A stretch of DNA of 64,000 nt from JTS-RE37 sp041744575 (GCA_041744575.1 JBGTKP010000025.1:1-64000), one strand, 5' to 3'; shown: positions 1 to 9,408, counted from the stretch's first letter. The notes: a model not told the origin generated them from the sequence alone. Numbers and translations: made by a program.

Positions 1-2
1 AT

Positions 3-101
3 AATTACAATAACCATTGGATGCTCCACAGGTTTAATTGTTCTTCACCTGTAGAAGCCAGAATGAAATACCTATTAGAAACACAAAAGAAGGCAGCTTA
101 A
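3..101 (+). pseudogene. Possible C-terminal end of an IS3-type transposase (partial)
   Basis: An open frame runs in from the left edge and stops at 99-101. The 32 visible residues begin NYNNHW and contain SPVEARMKYL. This resembles the end of the integrase core in IS3-family OrfB proteins, where a YNxxRPH-like stretch is followed by a (S/T)PxEAR motif. The usual RPH triplet is changed here, so the copy may be degenerate. The length is too short for a firm call. The next gene starts on the other strand. The element, if real, lies mainly outside the window. Confidence 0.3.
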
Positions 102-383
102 AATTAATCGAAATTTACTCGGTTATTTGAGGCTAATACACTATTACTAAATTCATATTTCTTTCTAAAGAGAATAAGTTTGAGTGATATAACTTTTTTT
201 GGATTGGACAAAAGTGACGTTGAAATTGAATACTCCCCATTGATTTACCACCCAACCGATGAAGTGGAATTGATTCGGGAAAACAAACAGTTGAATCCTT
301 TACAAAATGGTTAAGCCCTCTAACCTGTACTTACATGCATTTGTGAAGATAATAGTACGGCAGGTCACATGTCAAAAGAGAAT
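102..383. other. Intergenic stretch with a short open frame
   Basis: No recognisable gene. A plus-strand frame is open from a TTG at 180 to a stop at 312-314 and encodes an acidic peptide of about 44 residues with no family I recognise. It may be a remnant of mobile-element cargo or chance. It lies downstream of the histidine kinase gene that ends at 384 on the minus strand. Confidence 0.3.
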
Positions 384-1589
384 TCACAAGGATCGCTGAT
401 CAGCAGGTAATAAAATTATAAACTCTGATCCCCCACCAACAATAGGTTTCACGGATATTCTACCATTGTGCAAGTGGATAATTTTTTTACAGTAAGCCAA
501 TCCTAATCCCATGCCACTTTGCGGGTGGAATTTTTGGAGAAGTTCAAAAGCCCTTAATCCTGACAATTCTGGGAATCCAAGGCCATTATCTTTGTACCGT
601 ATTTCAATGAAATCAGCCAATCGATGGGCATTTGACAGATGCCGGTAATAGTTTTGAGTAACCAGAGCGGACGAGATACTGATTGTTAAATCACACTTAG
701 GATTGCGAAACTGAAAGGAGTTTTGTAACAACTCTCTAAAGAGCCGGGTGAGCATATCCGCGTCTCCACGCACTTCATCTGCCTCAAGATGACTCATATC
801 AGGATTCAGTTCCGCGATTTTCAAGGCAGTAACCGCCTTACTCACCAGGGATGAGATTGAAGAGGTGGTGAAGTCCTTCAAACGACGATCCAGGGTATAA
901 TACTTTTCTAATTTGGTAAGCAATGCGTATGCATTTTTGGATTGGTCACCTATCTTTTTAAGGCAAATAACCGCGTTGGGATCTGAAGCCATTTGCGACT
1001 TCTTTGCTTCAAGCAGGTTGGACAAATATTGAATCTTACGCAAAGGTTCCTTCAAATCATGAGCAAAAACTTTACTGAATTCTATATGCTCCTGGTTGGC
1101 TCTTTTTAACTCCTGTAATTGCTGTTCCACCAGGAACTGATTTTGTTCTAGCTTTAATTTTAATTTTTCCAGCAGTTCATTCTCTTCCAGCGCTTTTTCT
1201 GCGACTCGCTTGGCCTCCAGGATCGCTTTTTCATATTTATTTCGTTTTTCGATATGTATTCCCGCTCCATGAATAACCGGGCGACTGTCATTATTAATTT
1301 CTATATTCATTAATACCGGAATTTCCTGATTTGATTTGGATTCAAATGACAGAAACATTTCGTCTATTTTTTTATTCATCATCAACATCGGATAAAAATG
1401 GGTCTTGTAAAAGATCTTGCTTCCCACTGTTAAAAGATTTTCAAAATGCATTACCCCAACTACTTCTGACGAGCTGTAGCCCAAATGGTTCAGCATTACC
1501 TTATTTATCTGGGTAATTGGGCCATCGATGGGCCAGGAAAAAATAAAACAAGGGACGGAAATATCCAATTCTATTAAGGGTTTAGGCAC
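384..1589 (-). CDS. PAS domain sensor histidine kinase (RsbP-type PAS)
   Basis: Cytoplasmic sensor kinase of 401 residues with no membrane segment. Residues about 10-112 form a PAS domain whose C-terminal part (SKIFYKTHFYPML, about 57-69) is the kind found in RsbP-like energy sensors. Residues about 115-170 are a charged coiled coil. The HisKA box FAHDLKEPLRKI carries the phosphoacceptor His177. An N box (LLQNSF), a G1 box (DNGLGF) and a G2 box (GMGLGLAYCKK) complete the ATPase domain, so the enzyme looks intact. It starts 12 bases after the stop of the RsbQ-like hydrolase gene, so the two are almost certainly one transcript. By analogy with the Bacillus RsbQ-RsbP pair, the hydrolase probably feeds a small ligand or signal to the PAS domain. 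No partner response regulator is adjacent. Confidence 0.9.
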   Translation of the reverse strand: MPKPLIELDISVPCFIFSWPIDGPITQINKVMLNHLGYSSSEVVGVMHFENLLTVGSKIFYKTHFYPMLMMNKKIDEMFLSFESKSNQEIPVLMNIEINNDSRPVIHGAGIHIEKRNKYEKAILEAKRVAEKALEENELLEKLKLKLEQNQFLVEQQLQELKRANQEHIEFSKVFAHDLKEPLRKIQYLSNLLEAKKSQMASDPNAVICLKKIGDQSKNAYALLTKLEKYYTLDRRLKDFTTSSISSLVSKAVTALKIAELNPDMSHLEADEVRGDADMLTRLFRELLQNSFQFRNPKCDLTISISSALVTQNYYRHLSNAHRLADFIEIRYKDNGLGFPELSGLRAFELLQKFHPQSGMGLGLAYCKKIIHLHNGRISVKPIVGGGSEFIILLPADQRSL

Positions 1590-1601
1590 CGGTTAGAAAT
1601 T

Positions 1602-2405
1602 CTAAGCAGGAGACAAATAGGCCTCTATACATTGTATGGTTTCTTCAGGATGACTCATGTGGGGACAATGACCGGTGGCTTTCATCATATTCATTGTACT
1701 CTTAGGCAAGTGCCTGTGTACGTACATACCTACCTTATCATTTGCAATATCATCCTGGCTGCATTGTAAAATTAAACTTGGGACTTTTATCTTGGGAAGG
1801 TCCTCACGATTATCAGAAAAAAAAGTGACCCTGGCGAAATTTTGGGTAATTTCTTTGTCCATCGAACAAAAGCTTTTTTCAAGTTCCTCGGTTAACTCCG
1901 GGACATCAGAATTTTTCATTACCACAGGGGCCAAAAGACTTGACCATCCCACATAGTTATTCTCCATAATATCCATCAAACCCTCCAAATCTTTTTTTTC
2001 AAATCCTCCAAAATAATCCGGTTGATTTATATAGCACGGTGAGGGGCAAATGAGGATGAGATTCTGAAAGAGTTCCTGATCCTGGGTCGAGGCCAAAAGC
2101 CCTATCATGGCACTTACAGAATGCCCTACAAATACAATGTTTTTAAGTTGAAGTTCCTGACATACATCAAGAATATCAAGGGCATAACCATGGAGCGTAT
2201 TATACCTCTCTGTATTGTATTGTTCAATGTCAGATTTGCCACACCCCACATAGTCAAACAAGACAATTTTGTAATATTCTTCAAATGCCGGGGTAATATA
2301 CCGCCACATAGTCTGATCACAACCAAAGCCATGGGCAAACATCAGTACCTCTTTCCCATTTCCGAAAACCTTTACATTATTTCTCCTGACTATGTTCATG
2401 GTCAT
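1602..2405 (-). CDS. RsbQ/KAI2-like alpha/beta hydrolase
   Basis: Alpha/beta hydrolase of 267 residues, the usual size for the RsbQ/D14/KAI2 family. The oxyanion motif AHGFGCDQTMW lies at about 24-34. The nucleophile elbow GHSVSA places Ser96 at the same position as in Bacillus RsbQ. The acid is in CSQDD (Asp218 or 219) and the His is in GHCPHMSH (246 or 249). There is no signal peptide, so it acts in the cytosol. A second Met at residue 3 is an alternative start. In B. subtilis, RsbQ is needed for the PAS phosphatase RsbP to sense energy stress. Here the downstream gene encodes a PAS histidine kinase instead of a phosphatase. The family assignment is firm; the ligand is unknown. Confidence 0.9.
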   Translation of the reverse strand: MTMNIVRRNNVKVFGNGKEVLMFAHGFGCDQTMWRYITPAFEEYYKIVLFDYVGCGKSDIEQYNTERYNTLHGYALDILDVCQELQLKNIVFVGHSVSAMIGLLASTQDQELFQNLILICPSPCYINQPDYFGGFEKKDLEGLMDIMENNYVGWSSLLAPVVMKNSDVPELTEELEKSFCSMDKEITQNFARVTFFSDNREDLPKIKVPSLILQCSQDDIANDKVGMYVHRHLPKSTMNMMKATGHCPHMSHPEETIQCIEAYLSPA

Positions 2406-2742
2406 CGTATTACTAATAAAGATATCTAAATGTGAATACTGCGTCTATTATATCCTATTTATTTTGTTGAAAATTGTAAGCCAGTCTGACACGCTGGATA
2501 CATTCCTGTGGTGACCTAAAATCAGTTTCGGCCATAGATGGCATTTAAACTCAACAATTTCCAACGATACAAAATGCACCATCTTTCCGCCCGATGTCCT
2601 TAACTGATTTAAATTCTATCCTTCCTCTTCGATATATATCTCCAATCCAGATCTTTAACAAGGATGGCAATGGACTACAAACCGTTCGCATGTCACCCGG
2701 TTTTATAGAGTAAAAGAACGACGTATTCCGACTTAGATATTT
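2406..2742. other. Intergenic stretch between acylase and hydrolase genes
   Basis: No recognised gene. On the minus strand a 46-codon frame with an ATG lies at 2551-2691, and a second short frame follows after an in-frame stop. Neither matches a family I know. The segment should hold the promoter of the RsbQ-like/kinase pair near 2410-2450 and the 3' end of the acylase transcript. Confidence 0.3.
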
Positions 2743-4830
2743 TTATTTGCGGTCACGTATCCCTACCTTGGAAATTGATTCAACCTTCAAAGTATTGGCT
2801 TCAACTTCGTCTTTTGTAAACCATACATCCCGTAATTCTTTTTTAGAAAACAATTCCAACTGATCTCCATTGTTCGGTGAATCTTTTTGAGTAGCGTTTC
2901 CATAGCTTAATAACGCTTTTGCCTTGACGGTGTCACCGAATTCAATGATCGCTACCCAGGAGTCGCCCCCACCTACAAACATATGGGTTTCATCGGCATC
3001 ACCGGGCCATGCTACCCTGACAACACCTTCTGTTCCATCACTTCCATTTGCTGGGAGGTCTTTGCCATTATATCTTATTCTGAAATAATCCCCCCATGGG
3101 ACATCCAATCTGCCAAATTTTTTTTGCAAGTCATCGGCTGCTTCTTCAAGCAATTGGACCGCCCGGGCGGGATTTGAGATTCCATCCGGGGTAGTGAGAG
3201 GTTGGTTGATATCCCATCCTGTAGTATAATTTGTGTTCTCCCATACGTCAAACCTGCCTGCCCAGCTGGAGAATAATAACATCCCTTTACTAGCTATATT
3301 CGCTTCCCGGTCCCAATTTTGGAGGACTGTCTTTGCCTCCATTGCCTTTGCTGACCCGGATGCATCGACCGCTTCGAAAAGGTCGTCCAGGATGCGATCG
3401 GCAAGTTCAGAATGCGTGGATAATTTGTAGTCAATAAGCTCCTGATAGGTAATTGAATCATCCTCCATGAGCATTCTGGCCGACCGTTGAGGCCTGAAGG
3501 CCATATATTGAGGTGCCATGTAAGGAGGAAAATCTTTGGGACTTAAAGCGCTTGGTATCGTGCTTGTCCACGGAGGATCATTGGAATTTTGTAACCAGCC
3601 GGTGGAAGGATTTTTTAATTTCGGTAAATCCGCGTACGGATGCACCTCTGTCCAGATATCAGCCGATTTGCCTCCGGGAATAACACGATTCCAGTAGTCC
3701 CAATCCCCGGAACTTCTTTTTGGAACAAGACCATTGAACAAATAGAAAATATTTTTCTGCTTGTCTGCGTACATGACATTCCAAAAGGGTATTTGTGCCA
3801 TCTTCAGGGCAGATTCAAATTCTTCAAAGGTAGCACTGTTGATCATCCGCCACCATTGCAGGAATATGTTTGGCCGGTCCATTCCAGCCATTCGCAGGGC
3901 CAGTGCCTTGTCTCCGGATGATTTGACAACAGGTCCGTGGAGGGTGCTCTTTACCGTAATAGTGGAATCAGTAAAACTGCCATCTTCCTGCCTGATTCTT
4001 ATGGATTCAGAAGCTTCCTCAAATTCTTTTCGTTCCCCATCCAGTAAGTAACCCCCATCAGTCAATTCCAATTCATAGGTATCAGCATTGTCGATCGTGT
4101 TGTCCGTATGACTCCAACCCAGATGATCGTTAAAACCGATAGCTATTCCCGGAAAACCTACCAGGGTAGCACCGTACATATTATTACCGGCAAGATTCAA
4201 ATGAGATTCGAAGAACAGAAACTCCCTGTACCATGGAAGATGCGGGTTCTGTACTAACATGGCATTCCCGGAGCTGGAACGTTCAGGTCCGACTGCATAG
4301 GTATTCGATCCCATTTCAGGCCATTGCTGAACCCTGCCAAGTTCGGTTCCTCCTATAAAAAGAGTAAATACAATATACATGCTATGCATGTTCAGGTCTT
4401 TTGTTGTCAAAGGCAGGACTGCCTTGTACTTTTTATCGATACTTTCAGGATGCGCATCCGCATAGGCATTCATACCCTTCACAAAACTTTTGAAAATGAT
4501 TTTGGTTTCCGGCTCCTGCTTTGTTTCCCAGGCGTCAGCCAGTTTGCTAAAGCCCAGAGTATGAATAAGCAGGTCATTTTGAAGTTTGTCCTTGCCCCAA
4601 TATTCAGCGCCTTTGCCCCTGGAACTGCCATAAAGATCAAGAATCAGGTTCGCATGATTATGCATTTGTGCCCACCCTTGAGCAAAGAATAATTCTTCAA
4701 TAGTATTGGAAGTGATATGAGGTACGCCCCAGGTATCCCATGCAGTCTGCGTCGCTATTGCGTCTTTTTGAGCACAGGAATGAATTAAACCAAAAACAGC
4801 AAACAGCGCAGTGAGTAGAAAGGGTTTCAT
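2743..4830 (-). CDS. Penicillin acylase family lipoprotein (N-terminal nucleophile amidase)
   Basis: Large Ntn-hydrolase of 695 residues from the chosen start. The open frame extends 25 codons further upstream, but the ATG at 4830 begins a good lipoprotein signal (MKPFLLTALF, then LIHSC with Cys19), so this start is preferred. The signal is followed by the alpha-subunit motif WGVPHI. At about residue 175 the motif EMGSNTY marks the autoprocessing site, where the Ser becomes the N-terminal nucleophile of the beta subunit. Relatives cleave amide bonds in beta-lactam side chains, acyl-homoserine lactones or other N-acyl compounds, and the substrate here cannot be told. It is expected to be membrane-anchored facing the periplasm or surface. 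It stands alone; no resistance or quorum-sensing genes are adjacent. Confidence 0.88.
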   Translation of the reverse strand: MKPFLLTALFAVFGLIHSCAQKDAIATQTAWDTWGVPHITSNTIEELFFAQGWAQMHNHANLILDLYGSSRGKGAEYWGKDKLQNDLLIHTLGFSKLADAWETKQEPETKIIFKSFVKGMNAYADAHPESIDKKYKAVLPLTTKDLNMHSMYIVFTLFIGGTELGRVQQWPEMGSNTYAVGPERSSSGNAMLVQNPHLPWYREFLFFESHLNLAGNNMYGATLVGFPGIAIGFNDHLGWSHTDNTIDNADTYELELTDGGYLLDGERKEFEEASESIRIRQEDGSFTDSTITVKSTLHGPVVKSSGDKALALRMAGMDRPNIFLQWWRMINSATFEEFESALKMAQIPFWNVMYADKQKNIFYLFNGLVPKRSSGDWDYWNRVIPGGKSADIWTEVHPYADLPKLKNPSTGWLQNSNDPPWTSTIPSALSPKDFPPYMAPQYMAFRPQRSARMLMEDDSITYQELIDYKLSTHSELADRILDDLFEAVDASGSAKAMEAKTVLQNWDREANIASKGMLLFSSWAGRFDVWENTNYTTGWDINQPLTTPDGISNPARAVQLLEEAADDLQKKFGRLDVPWGDYFRIRYNGKDLPANGSDGTEGVVRVAWPGDADETHMFVGGGDSWVAIIEFGDTVKAKALLSYGNATQKDSPNNGDQLELFSKKELRDVWFTKDEVEANTLKVESISKVGIRDRK

Positions 4831-5517
4831 AATAATTGTTTGAAAGAGCGTTTTAGTTGTATGCTTTAATAAAGATCGAGCAAGTTTGTAGACAGATATT
4901 TCCATTGAAAATGGCCTGCCGAAGCCCTAAGATAATCTAAAGCAGGCTGTTAAGGAGTAAAAAATCCCACTGTAATTGTTACATTCATAGAATTGCATCA
5001 TGATTTGGTTTCCTTTTAAAAGGCATCCTGCTGATTACCATTTTTGGTCAGGTCTGAGGAGTATAGGGTACAACCCATCGTTTTGATTTTCAAGGAAACC
5101 GATATTGGAAGCTATGTCAGGATAAACATTCCCGCCCGGTGGTATTCTCCTTTTAAAGGTTCCAGGCAGCAAGTTGATTTTTATTCCGTTAGCAACTCTC
5201 AGCAAAGCCATACCCCAGGTAATATCCATTGGATAGAACCACAACGATGCAAGGGAATTATCATGTTGGCAGTGAAATCGTATGAGCTAATTTCACTTCA
5301 GGTTGGTGTTTTTTATGAACAGAGACTTACAACCTGTTTCAAACATAGTAACATCAAAAACCGGCTAATTGTCCGGCTTTACGCCCAACACATTGCATAA
5401 CCCGATAGGTGTCACACGGTGGTCCAAACTTTATTGGTGGATGCTGCCATTTTTTATGCGGGATCGCATTGGTATGCCATTAAGGTTTTTATCTTTGGTC
5501 AAGTTCAATTGAGACAT
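4831..5517. other. Intergenic region with a possible gene remnant
   Basis: Divergent region between the acylase and the HAD gene. On the minus strand a frame open from about 5290 down to a stop at 5035 reads like the C-terminal end of a real protein, with motifs such as NGIKINLLPGTFKRRI and SNIGFLENQ. It has no ATG near its start and no upstream body, so it may be a truncated remnant of an unidentified family. A longer plus-strand frame across the same bases is not protein-like. The HAD frame also extends upstream to 5419, but those codons are not conserved in character. Confidence 0.3.
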
Positions 5518-6207
5518 ATGCCCGCAAAAAACCTGATCCTCGACCTTGACAATACGGTCTACGACTATGATTCGCCGCACCAACTGGCCCTTTCAATGGT
5601 TGTGGCGCATTTTTCAAGTAAATTTAATTTATCCACAAAACAGACACAGCAAAGTTTTGACCGGGCACGCCAAAATACCCAACTTGAATTACCAGGAAGC
5701 GCTGCCTCGCACAACAGGTTGCTTTACTTTCAGAAGATGCTGGAATACAACGGTCTCAACAGTATGAGCCATGCACTGGAGTTATATGAATTGTACTGGA
5801 ACACTTTTCTTGTCAATATGACCCTCTTCGAGGGCGTTATCGACTTCCTGGACAATTTCCGACAAAATCAGGGAAAAGTGTGTATCCTTACAGACCTTAC
5901 GGCGCACATCCAACATCGTAAAATCCAGAAACTGGGTCTTGCCGTTTACACGGATTATATTGTGTCCAGTGAAGAAGTCGGAGTCGAAAAACCCCACCCG
6001 TATATGTTTGCCAGAGCACTTCAAAAATTAGAGTCTGATCCCTCTGAAGCTCTTATGATAGGGGATAACTGGGCCAAGGATATCATTGGTGCAAATGCGC
6101 TGGGCATCCATAGTATTTGGATCAATCATAAAAATGAGCGCAACTCCCTGCCAGACAATGTGCGCGAAGTCGCAGGTTTTAATGACATAATGCAACTGTC
6201 CGTATGA
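5518..6207 (+). CDS. HAD-superfamily hydrolase (pyrimidine 5'-nucleotidase-like)
   Basis: Phosphatase of 229 residues. The ATG at 5518 is chosen because the following residues MPAKNLILDLDNTVYDYD start directly with HAD motif I (DLDNT). Motif II is in CILTDLT, the conserved Lys is in GVEKPHP, and motif IV is MIGDNWAKD. The helical cap sits between motifs I and II. This is the layout of subfamily I phosphatases that act on nucleotides or sugar phosphates. The stop overlaps the start of the aldolase gene by four bases (ATGA), so the two are translationally coupled. It is the first gene of the sugar-phosphate locus, and I infer that it removes phosphate from an intermediate of that pathway. Confidence 0.85.
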   Translation: MPAKNLILDLDNTVYDYDSPHQLALSMVVAHFSSKFNLSTKQTQQSFDRARQNTQLELPGSAASHNRLLYFQKMLEYNGLNSMSHALELYELYWNTFLVNMTLFEGVIDFLDNFRQNQGKVCILTDLTAHIQHRKIQKLGLAVYTDYIVSSEEVGVEKPHPYMFARALQKLESDPSEALMIGDNWAKDIIGANALGIHSIWINHKNERNSLPDNVREVAGFNDIMQLSV

Positions 6208-7277
6208 CCCCTCTGGAAGAATTAATTGAAATGTCATCCTATGCCGGCGCGAGGTTTGATCTTGTACAGGCTGGCGGAGGCAACACCTCCGTCAAATATG
6301 ATGGCAACAAGATGTACATCAAAGCTTCCGGTTGTTTACTCTCCGAGGTTTCTGTACATAAAGGGCATACCAGCGTTGACCTGGACAAAACCCTCGCAAT
6401 TCTTTCAGATACTGATATCATTGGTGATCCTGATAAAAGAACAAAAAATACCCGCGCATCTCAGGAATTACAAAAAGCCATTCTCTTTAATGGCGAAAGA
6501 CCATCCATCGAAACCTATTTGCATGCGTTGTTGTCTAAATATACCTGCCATGTACATGCTATATCCGTCAACATCCTGACATCGCACAAAAACTGGATAG
6601 AAAAAATGAAATCGCTGGATGAAAATGCGCTTTGCATCAGTTATGAAACTCCCGGTATTGAACTGGCCCTGGAAATGAAAACACAATTGAAGGCTTATCT
6701 TTCGACCTTCGGACACTTGCCAAAAATAATTTTTTTACAGAACCATGGATTAATCATCAGCTCTGATATTTATGAAGAAATTGAAGCTTTGATGGAAGCA
6801 ATTGTTGTCAAAGCTGAAACAATATCCGGGATCGATTTTTCCCGATACAGAAATACCACTAAAATCGCAGATGTTTTTAACAGCGTCTTCGGCACCCTCG
6901 ACATGGCCTATTTATCCGAAGATCAAAGCATACACGTCCTGTTAAAATCGATAGACCGGGCACAATTGAGGAAACCATTCTCACCTGACGGTTATGTTTT
7001 TTGCGGATATACCCTGCTGGAAATCGACACCATAGTACCGGCGTATTTCAAAACTTATCACGACCGGTATTCTGAGGCACCAAAACTGATTCTTTATAAG
7101 GATCTGCTGTATATTATGGCAGCCGACCTAAAGAAGGCCAAGATGATTGAAGATGTTTTTAAGAACAATCTCCTCATCATTGTTTCCCTTAATAAAGACC
7201 TGAAGTATTTGGAAGATGAAGAAATACGTTACCTGGGAAATTGGGAAGCGGAAGAGTACCGCCAAAAACGGTCTTAG
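6204..7277 (+). CDS. Class II aldolase/adducin family protein
   Basis: Protein of 357 residues. The N-terminal 210 residues form a class II aldolase/adducin domain: QAGGGNTSVK binds the substrate phosphate, CHVHAISVN and LQNHGLIIS supply metal-binding histidines, and the Glu of SIETYLHALL is the likely acid/base. About 140 further residues follow, with the motif KPFSPDGYVFCG. They resemble the second part of the aldolase half of RhaD/RhaE-type proteins, without the dehydrogenase half. Such enzymes cleave or form sugar 1-phosphates through a zinc enolate. Overlap with the HAD gene and the glycan genes downstream suggest that it makes or trims a sugar-phosphate precursor rather than serving catabolism. 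The substrate is not known. Confidence 0.8.
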   Translation: MTPLEELIEMSSYAGARFDLVQAGGGNTSVKYDGNKMYIKASGCLLSEVSVHKGHTSVDLDKTLAILSDTDIIGDPDKRTKNTRASQELQKAILFNGERPSIETYLHALLSKYTCHVHAISVNILTSHKNWIEKMKSLDENALCISYETPGIELALEMKTQLKAYLSTFGHLPKIIFLQNHGLIISSDIYEEIEALMEAIVVKAETISGIDFSRYRNTTKIADVFNSVFGTLDMAYLSEDQSIHVLLKSIDRAQLRKPFSPDGYVFCGYTLLEIDTIVPAYFKTYHDRYSEAPKLILYKDLLYIMAADLKKAKMIEDVFKNNLLIIVSLNKDLKYLEDEEIRYLGNWEAEEYRQKRS

Positions 7278-7758
7278 AATCAGCTCCCTTTAGTCGAAAC
7301 CATTAAATTGGCACATCTCATTCTTATATGCTACAGTGCCTGGCATTTCCCGGAGCACATAAAGCATCCTGTAAATGGTATTTTTATTCTGTGATATTGC
7401 AAGTTCATCCCCTGAAGGTTCCCCCCTTTATTTGACCTAGGTCGTTTTGAACTTCAATCTAAATTTCATAGGCAGCAGGGCACTTTTGCAGGTAGGGAAG
7501 TCCCGTTTATAGCATCGGGAATTCTGGATATTAAGGTTAGCTATGTATGCATTGGCACTCACTTCACAACGGTCGGGGAGTAAAAGATTGATATTACCAT
7601 CCTGTTTGGCCTGGGATTTCCTGAATAATCAAAGTAATATGAATTGGATTATGTGGTTATTGAAAATAATTTTTCCGGTATTTTTGATGCAAATCAGCCT
7701 TAGCGGAAAAAAGATACAATAAGATTCAATTCGGTAAGGGATTAAAGATAATGGTCAC
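7278..7758. other. Intergenic gap inside the sugar locus
   Basis: About 480 bases without a recognisable gene on either strand. It separates the HAD-aldolase pair from the nucleotidyltransferase gene. It could hold an internal promoter, but I could not assign clear -33/-7 boxes. Confidence 0.3.
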
Positions 7759-9408
7759 ATGCAAATTATAATACCCATGTCCGGGATGGGAAACCGGTTT
7801 GTCGATGCCGGTTACAAAACGCCTAAACCATTGATCGAAATTGACGGAATGCCCATAATCGAACATGTTGTAAAGATGTTTCCCGGGGAGGAGGATTTTA
7901 TTTTTATCTGCAATAGCACACATCTGCGGGAAACCAATATAAGAGAGTTGCTGCTGAATCTTGCGCCGAAATCTCAGATTGTGGAAATTGCCCCCCACAA
8001 AAAAGGTCCGGTTTATGCGGTGCAGTGCGTGGCGTCTCTCATAGCCGATGAAGAGGAGGTTATCGTGAACTATTGTGATTTTTCCTGTTATTGGGACTAT
8101 GAGGATTTTCTGCGACATACCCGGTTGAGAAGGGCAGATGGGGCAATTCCGGCCTATAAGGGGTTTCATCCGCACATGTTGGGCACAACCAATTATGCCT
8201 TCATGCGGGATCATCAGCAATGGATGACCGAGATAAAAGAAAAGGAACCCTTTACCGACGATCGAACCAGAGAATACGCTTCGACAGGCACCTATTATTT
8301 CAGAAAAGGCGCCTTTGTAAAGAAGTATTTTAAAGAACTTATCCAAAAAGGAATCGATCTCAACGGGGAGTATTATGTGAGTCTGGTCTATAACCTTTTA
8401 AAGGCCGACAATCTTACTGTTTCTATTTATGATATCCAGCACATGTTACAATGGGGCACTCCCCGGGATGTCGAGGAATATTTGATATTCTCCAATTACT
8501 TCAGGGCGATTTGTGAAAGGAAAACAAGTTTTGGACCCTATGAAGAGAATGGGCTTAATCTTATTCCCTTGGCTGGCCGTGGAAGCCGTTTTTCCGGGGA
8601 AGGGTATTCAGACCCCAAACCTTTGATAAAGGTAGGAGGAAAGCCGATGATCGTTCAGGCCGCCGATTATTTGCCCGGGGCTTCCCGTAATACCTTTGTT
8701 TGTCTTGAGGAGCATCTCCAAAAATATCCGTTGGAAAATGCCATTAAAAAGGCGTATCCTTCTGCCAGGATCGTAAGTATTGACCAAATAACGGAAGGCC
8801 AGGCATGTACGTGCGAGATAGGATTGTATGGCGAAGATCAAAACGCCCCCTTGCTGATCGCAGCATGTGATAACGGAATGCTTTGGAATAATACCAAATA
8901 TGAGGCTTTGATAAGTGATGCCAAAGTCGATGCCATCGTCTGGTCATTTAGAAACCATCCCGGAAGCAAAAGAAATCCCGAGATGTACGGGTGGATCGTT
9001 GTGAATGACAGGGATGATGTAACCGGGGTAAGTGTAAAAAAAGCGATAAGTGATTCCCCGGAAAATGATCATGCCATTGTGGGTACTTTCTATTTCAGGA
9101 AAACCGCTTATTTTACAGAATCGTTGCAACGTCTTTATAAAAAGAACATCAGGGTAAACGGAGAATTTTATGTTGATAGTTGTGTTGATGAAATGGTCGC
9201 CATGGGGTTGAAGGTAAAGGTATTTGAGTTGGAGCATTATATCGGCTGGGGAACACCTGATGATTACAGATCGTTTTTGTACTGGCAAAGTTTTTTCCAT
9301 AAGGCAGACTGGCATCCCTATCGGATGGAAAAAGATAGGACCATCCATCCTGCAGCTTTAGCTGCGCTCGAAAAGGAGTACAATGCTTTTGAACAGGCCT
9401 ATCGTTAA
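7759..9408 (+). CDS. Tandem two-domain sugar nucleotidyltransferase
   Basis: Protein of 549 residues made of two nucleotidyltransferase domains of the glucose-1-phosphate thymidylyltransferase type. Domain 1 (about 1-245) starts IIPMSGMGNRF, then KPLIEIDG. Domain 2 (about 262-520) repeats the layout with IPLAGRGSRF and KPLIKVGG. Both keep the glycine-rich NTP loop, the Lys-Pro-Leu signature and the late motifs LNGEYYVS/VNGEFYVD followed by WGTP, so each may be active. Single-domain relatives activate sugar or polyol phosphates as CDP-, UDP- or dTDP-derivatives. A tandem arrangement suggests activation of two related substrates, or one catalytic and one regulatory copy. It precedes the methyltransferase gene by about 100 bases. 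Confidence 0.85.
   Translation: MQIIIPMSGMGNRFVDAGYKTPKPLIEIDGMPIIEHVVKMFPGEEDFIFICNSTHLRETNIRELLLNLAPKSQIVEIAPHKKGPVYAVQCVASLIADEEEVIVNYCDFSCYWDYEDFLRHTRLRRADGAIPAYKGFHPHMLGTTNYAFMRDHQQWMTEIKEKEPFTDDRTREYASTGTYYFRKGAFVKKYFKELIQKGIDLNGEYYVSLVYNLLKADNLTVSIYDIQHMLQWGTPRDVEEYLIFSNYFRAICERKTSFGPYEENGLNLIPLAGRGSRFSGEGYSDPKPLIKVGGKPMIVQAADYLPGASRNTFVCLEEHLQKYPLENAIKKAYPSARIVSIDQITEGQACTCEIGLYGEDQNAPLLIAACDNGMLWNNTKYEALISDAKVDAIVWSFRNHPGSKRNPEMYGWIVVNDRDDVTGVSVKKAISDSPENDHAIVGTFYFRKTAYFTESLQRLYKKNIRVNGEFYVDSCVDEMVAMGLKVKVFELEHYIGWGTPDDYRSFLYWQSFFHKADWHPYRMEKDRTIHPAALAALEKEYNAFEQAYR

Noticed and set aside
5044..5400. 118-codon plus-strand frame
   Set aside because: It overlaps the more protein-like minus-strand remnant and has no motif or plausible start context.
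7726..8346. 206-codon minus-strand frame
   Set aside because: It lies entirely antisense to the first nucleotidyltransferase domain, whose motifs are clear. Long antisense frames of this kind are a codon-usage effect.
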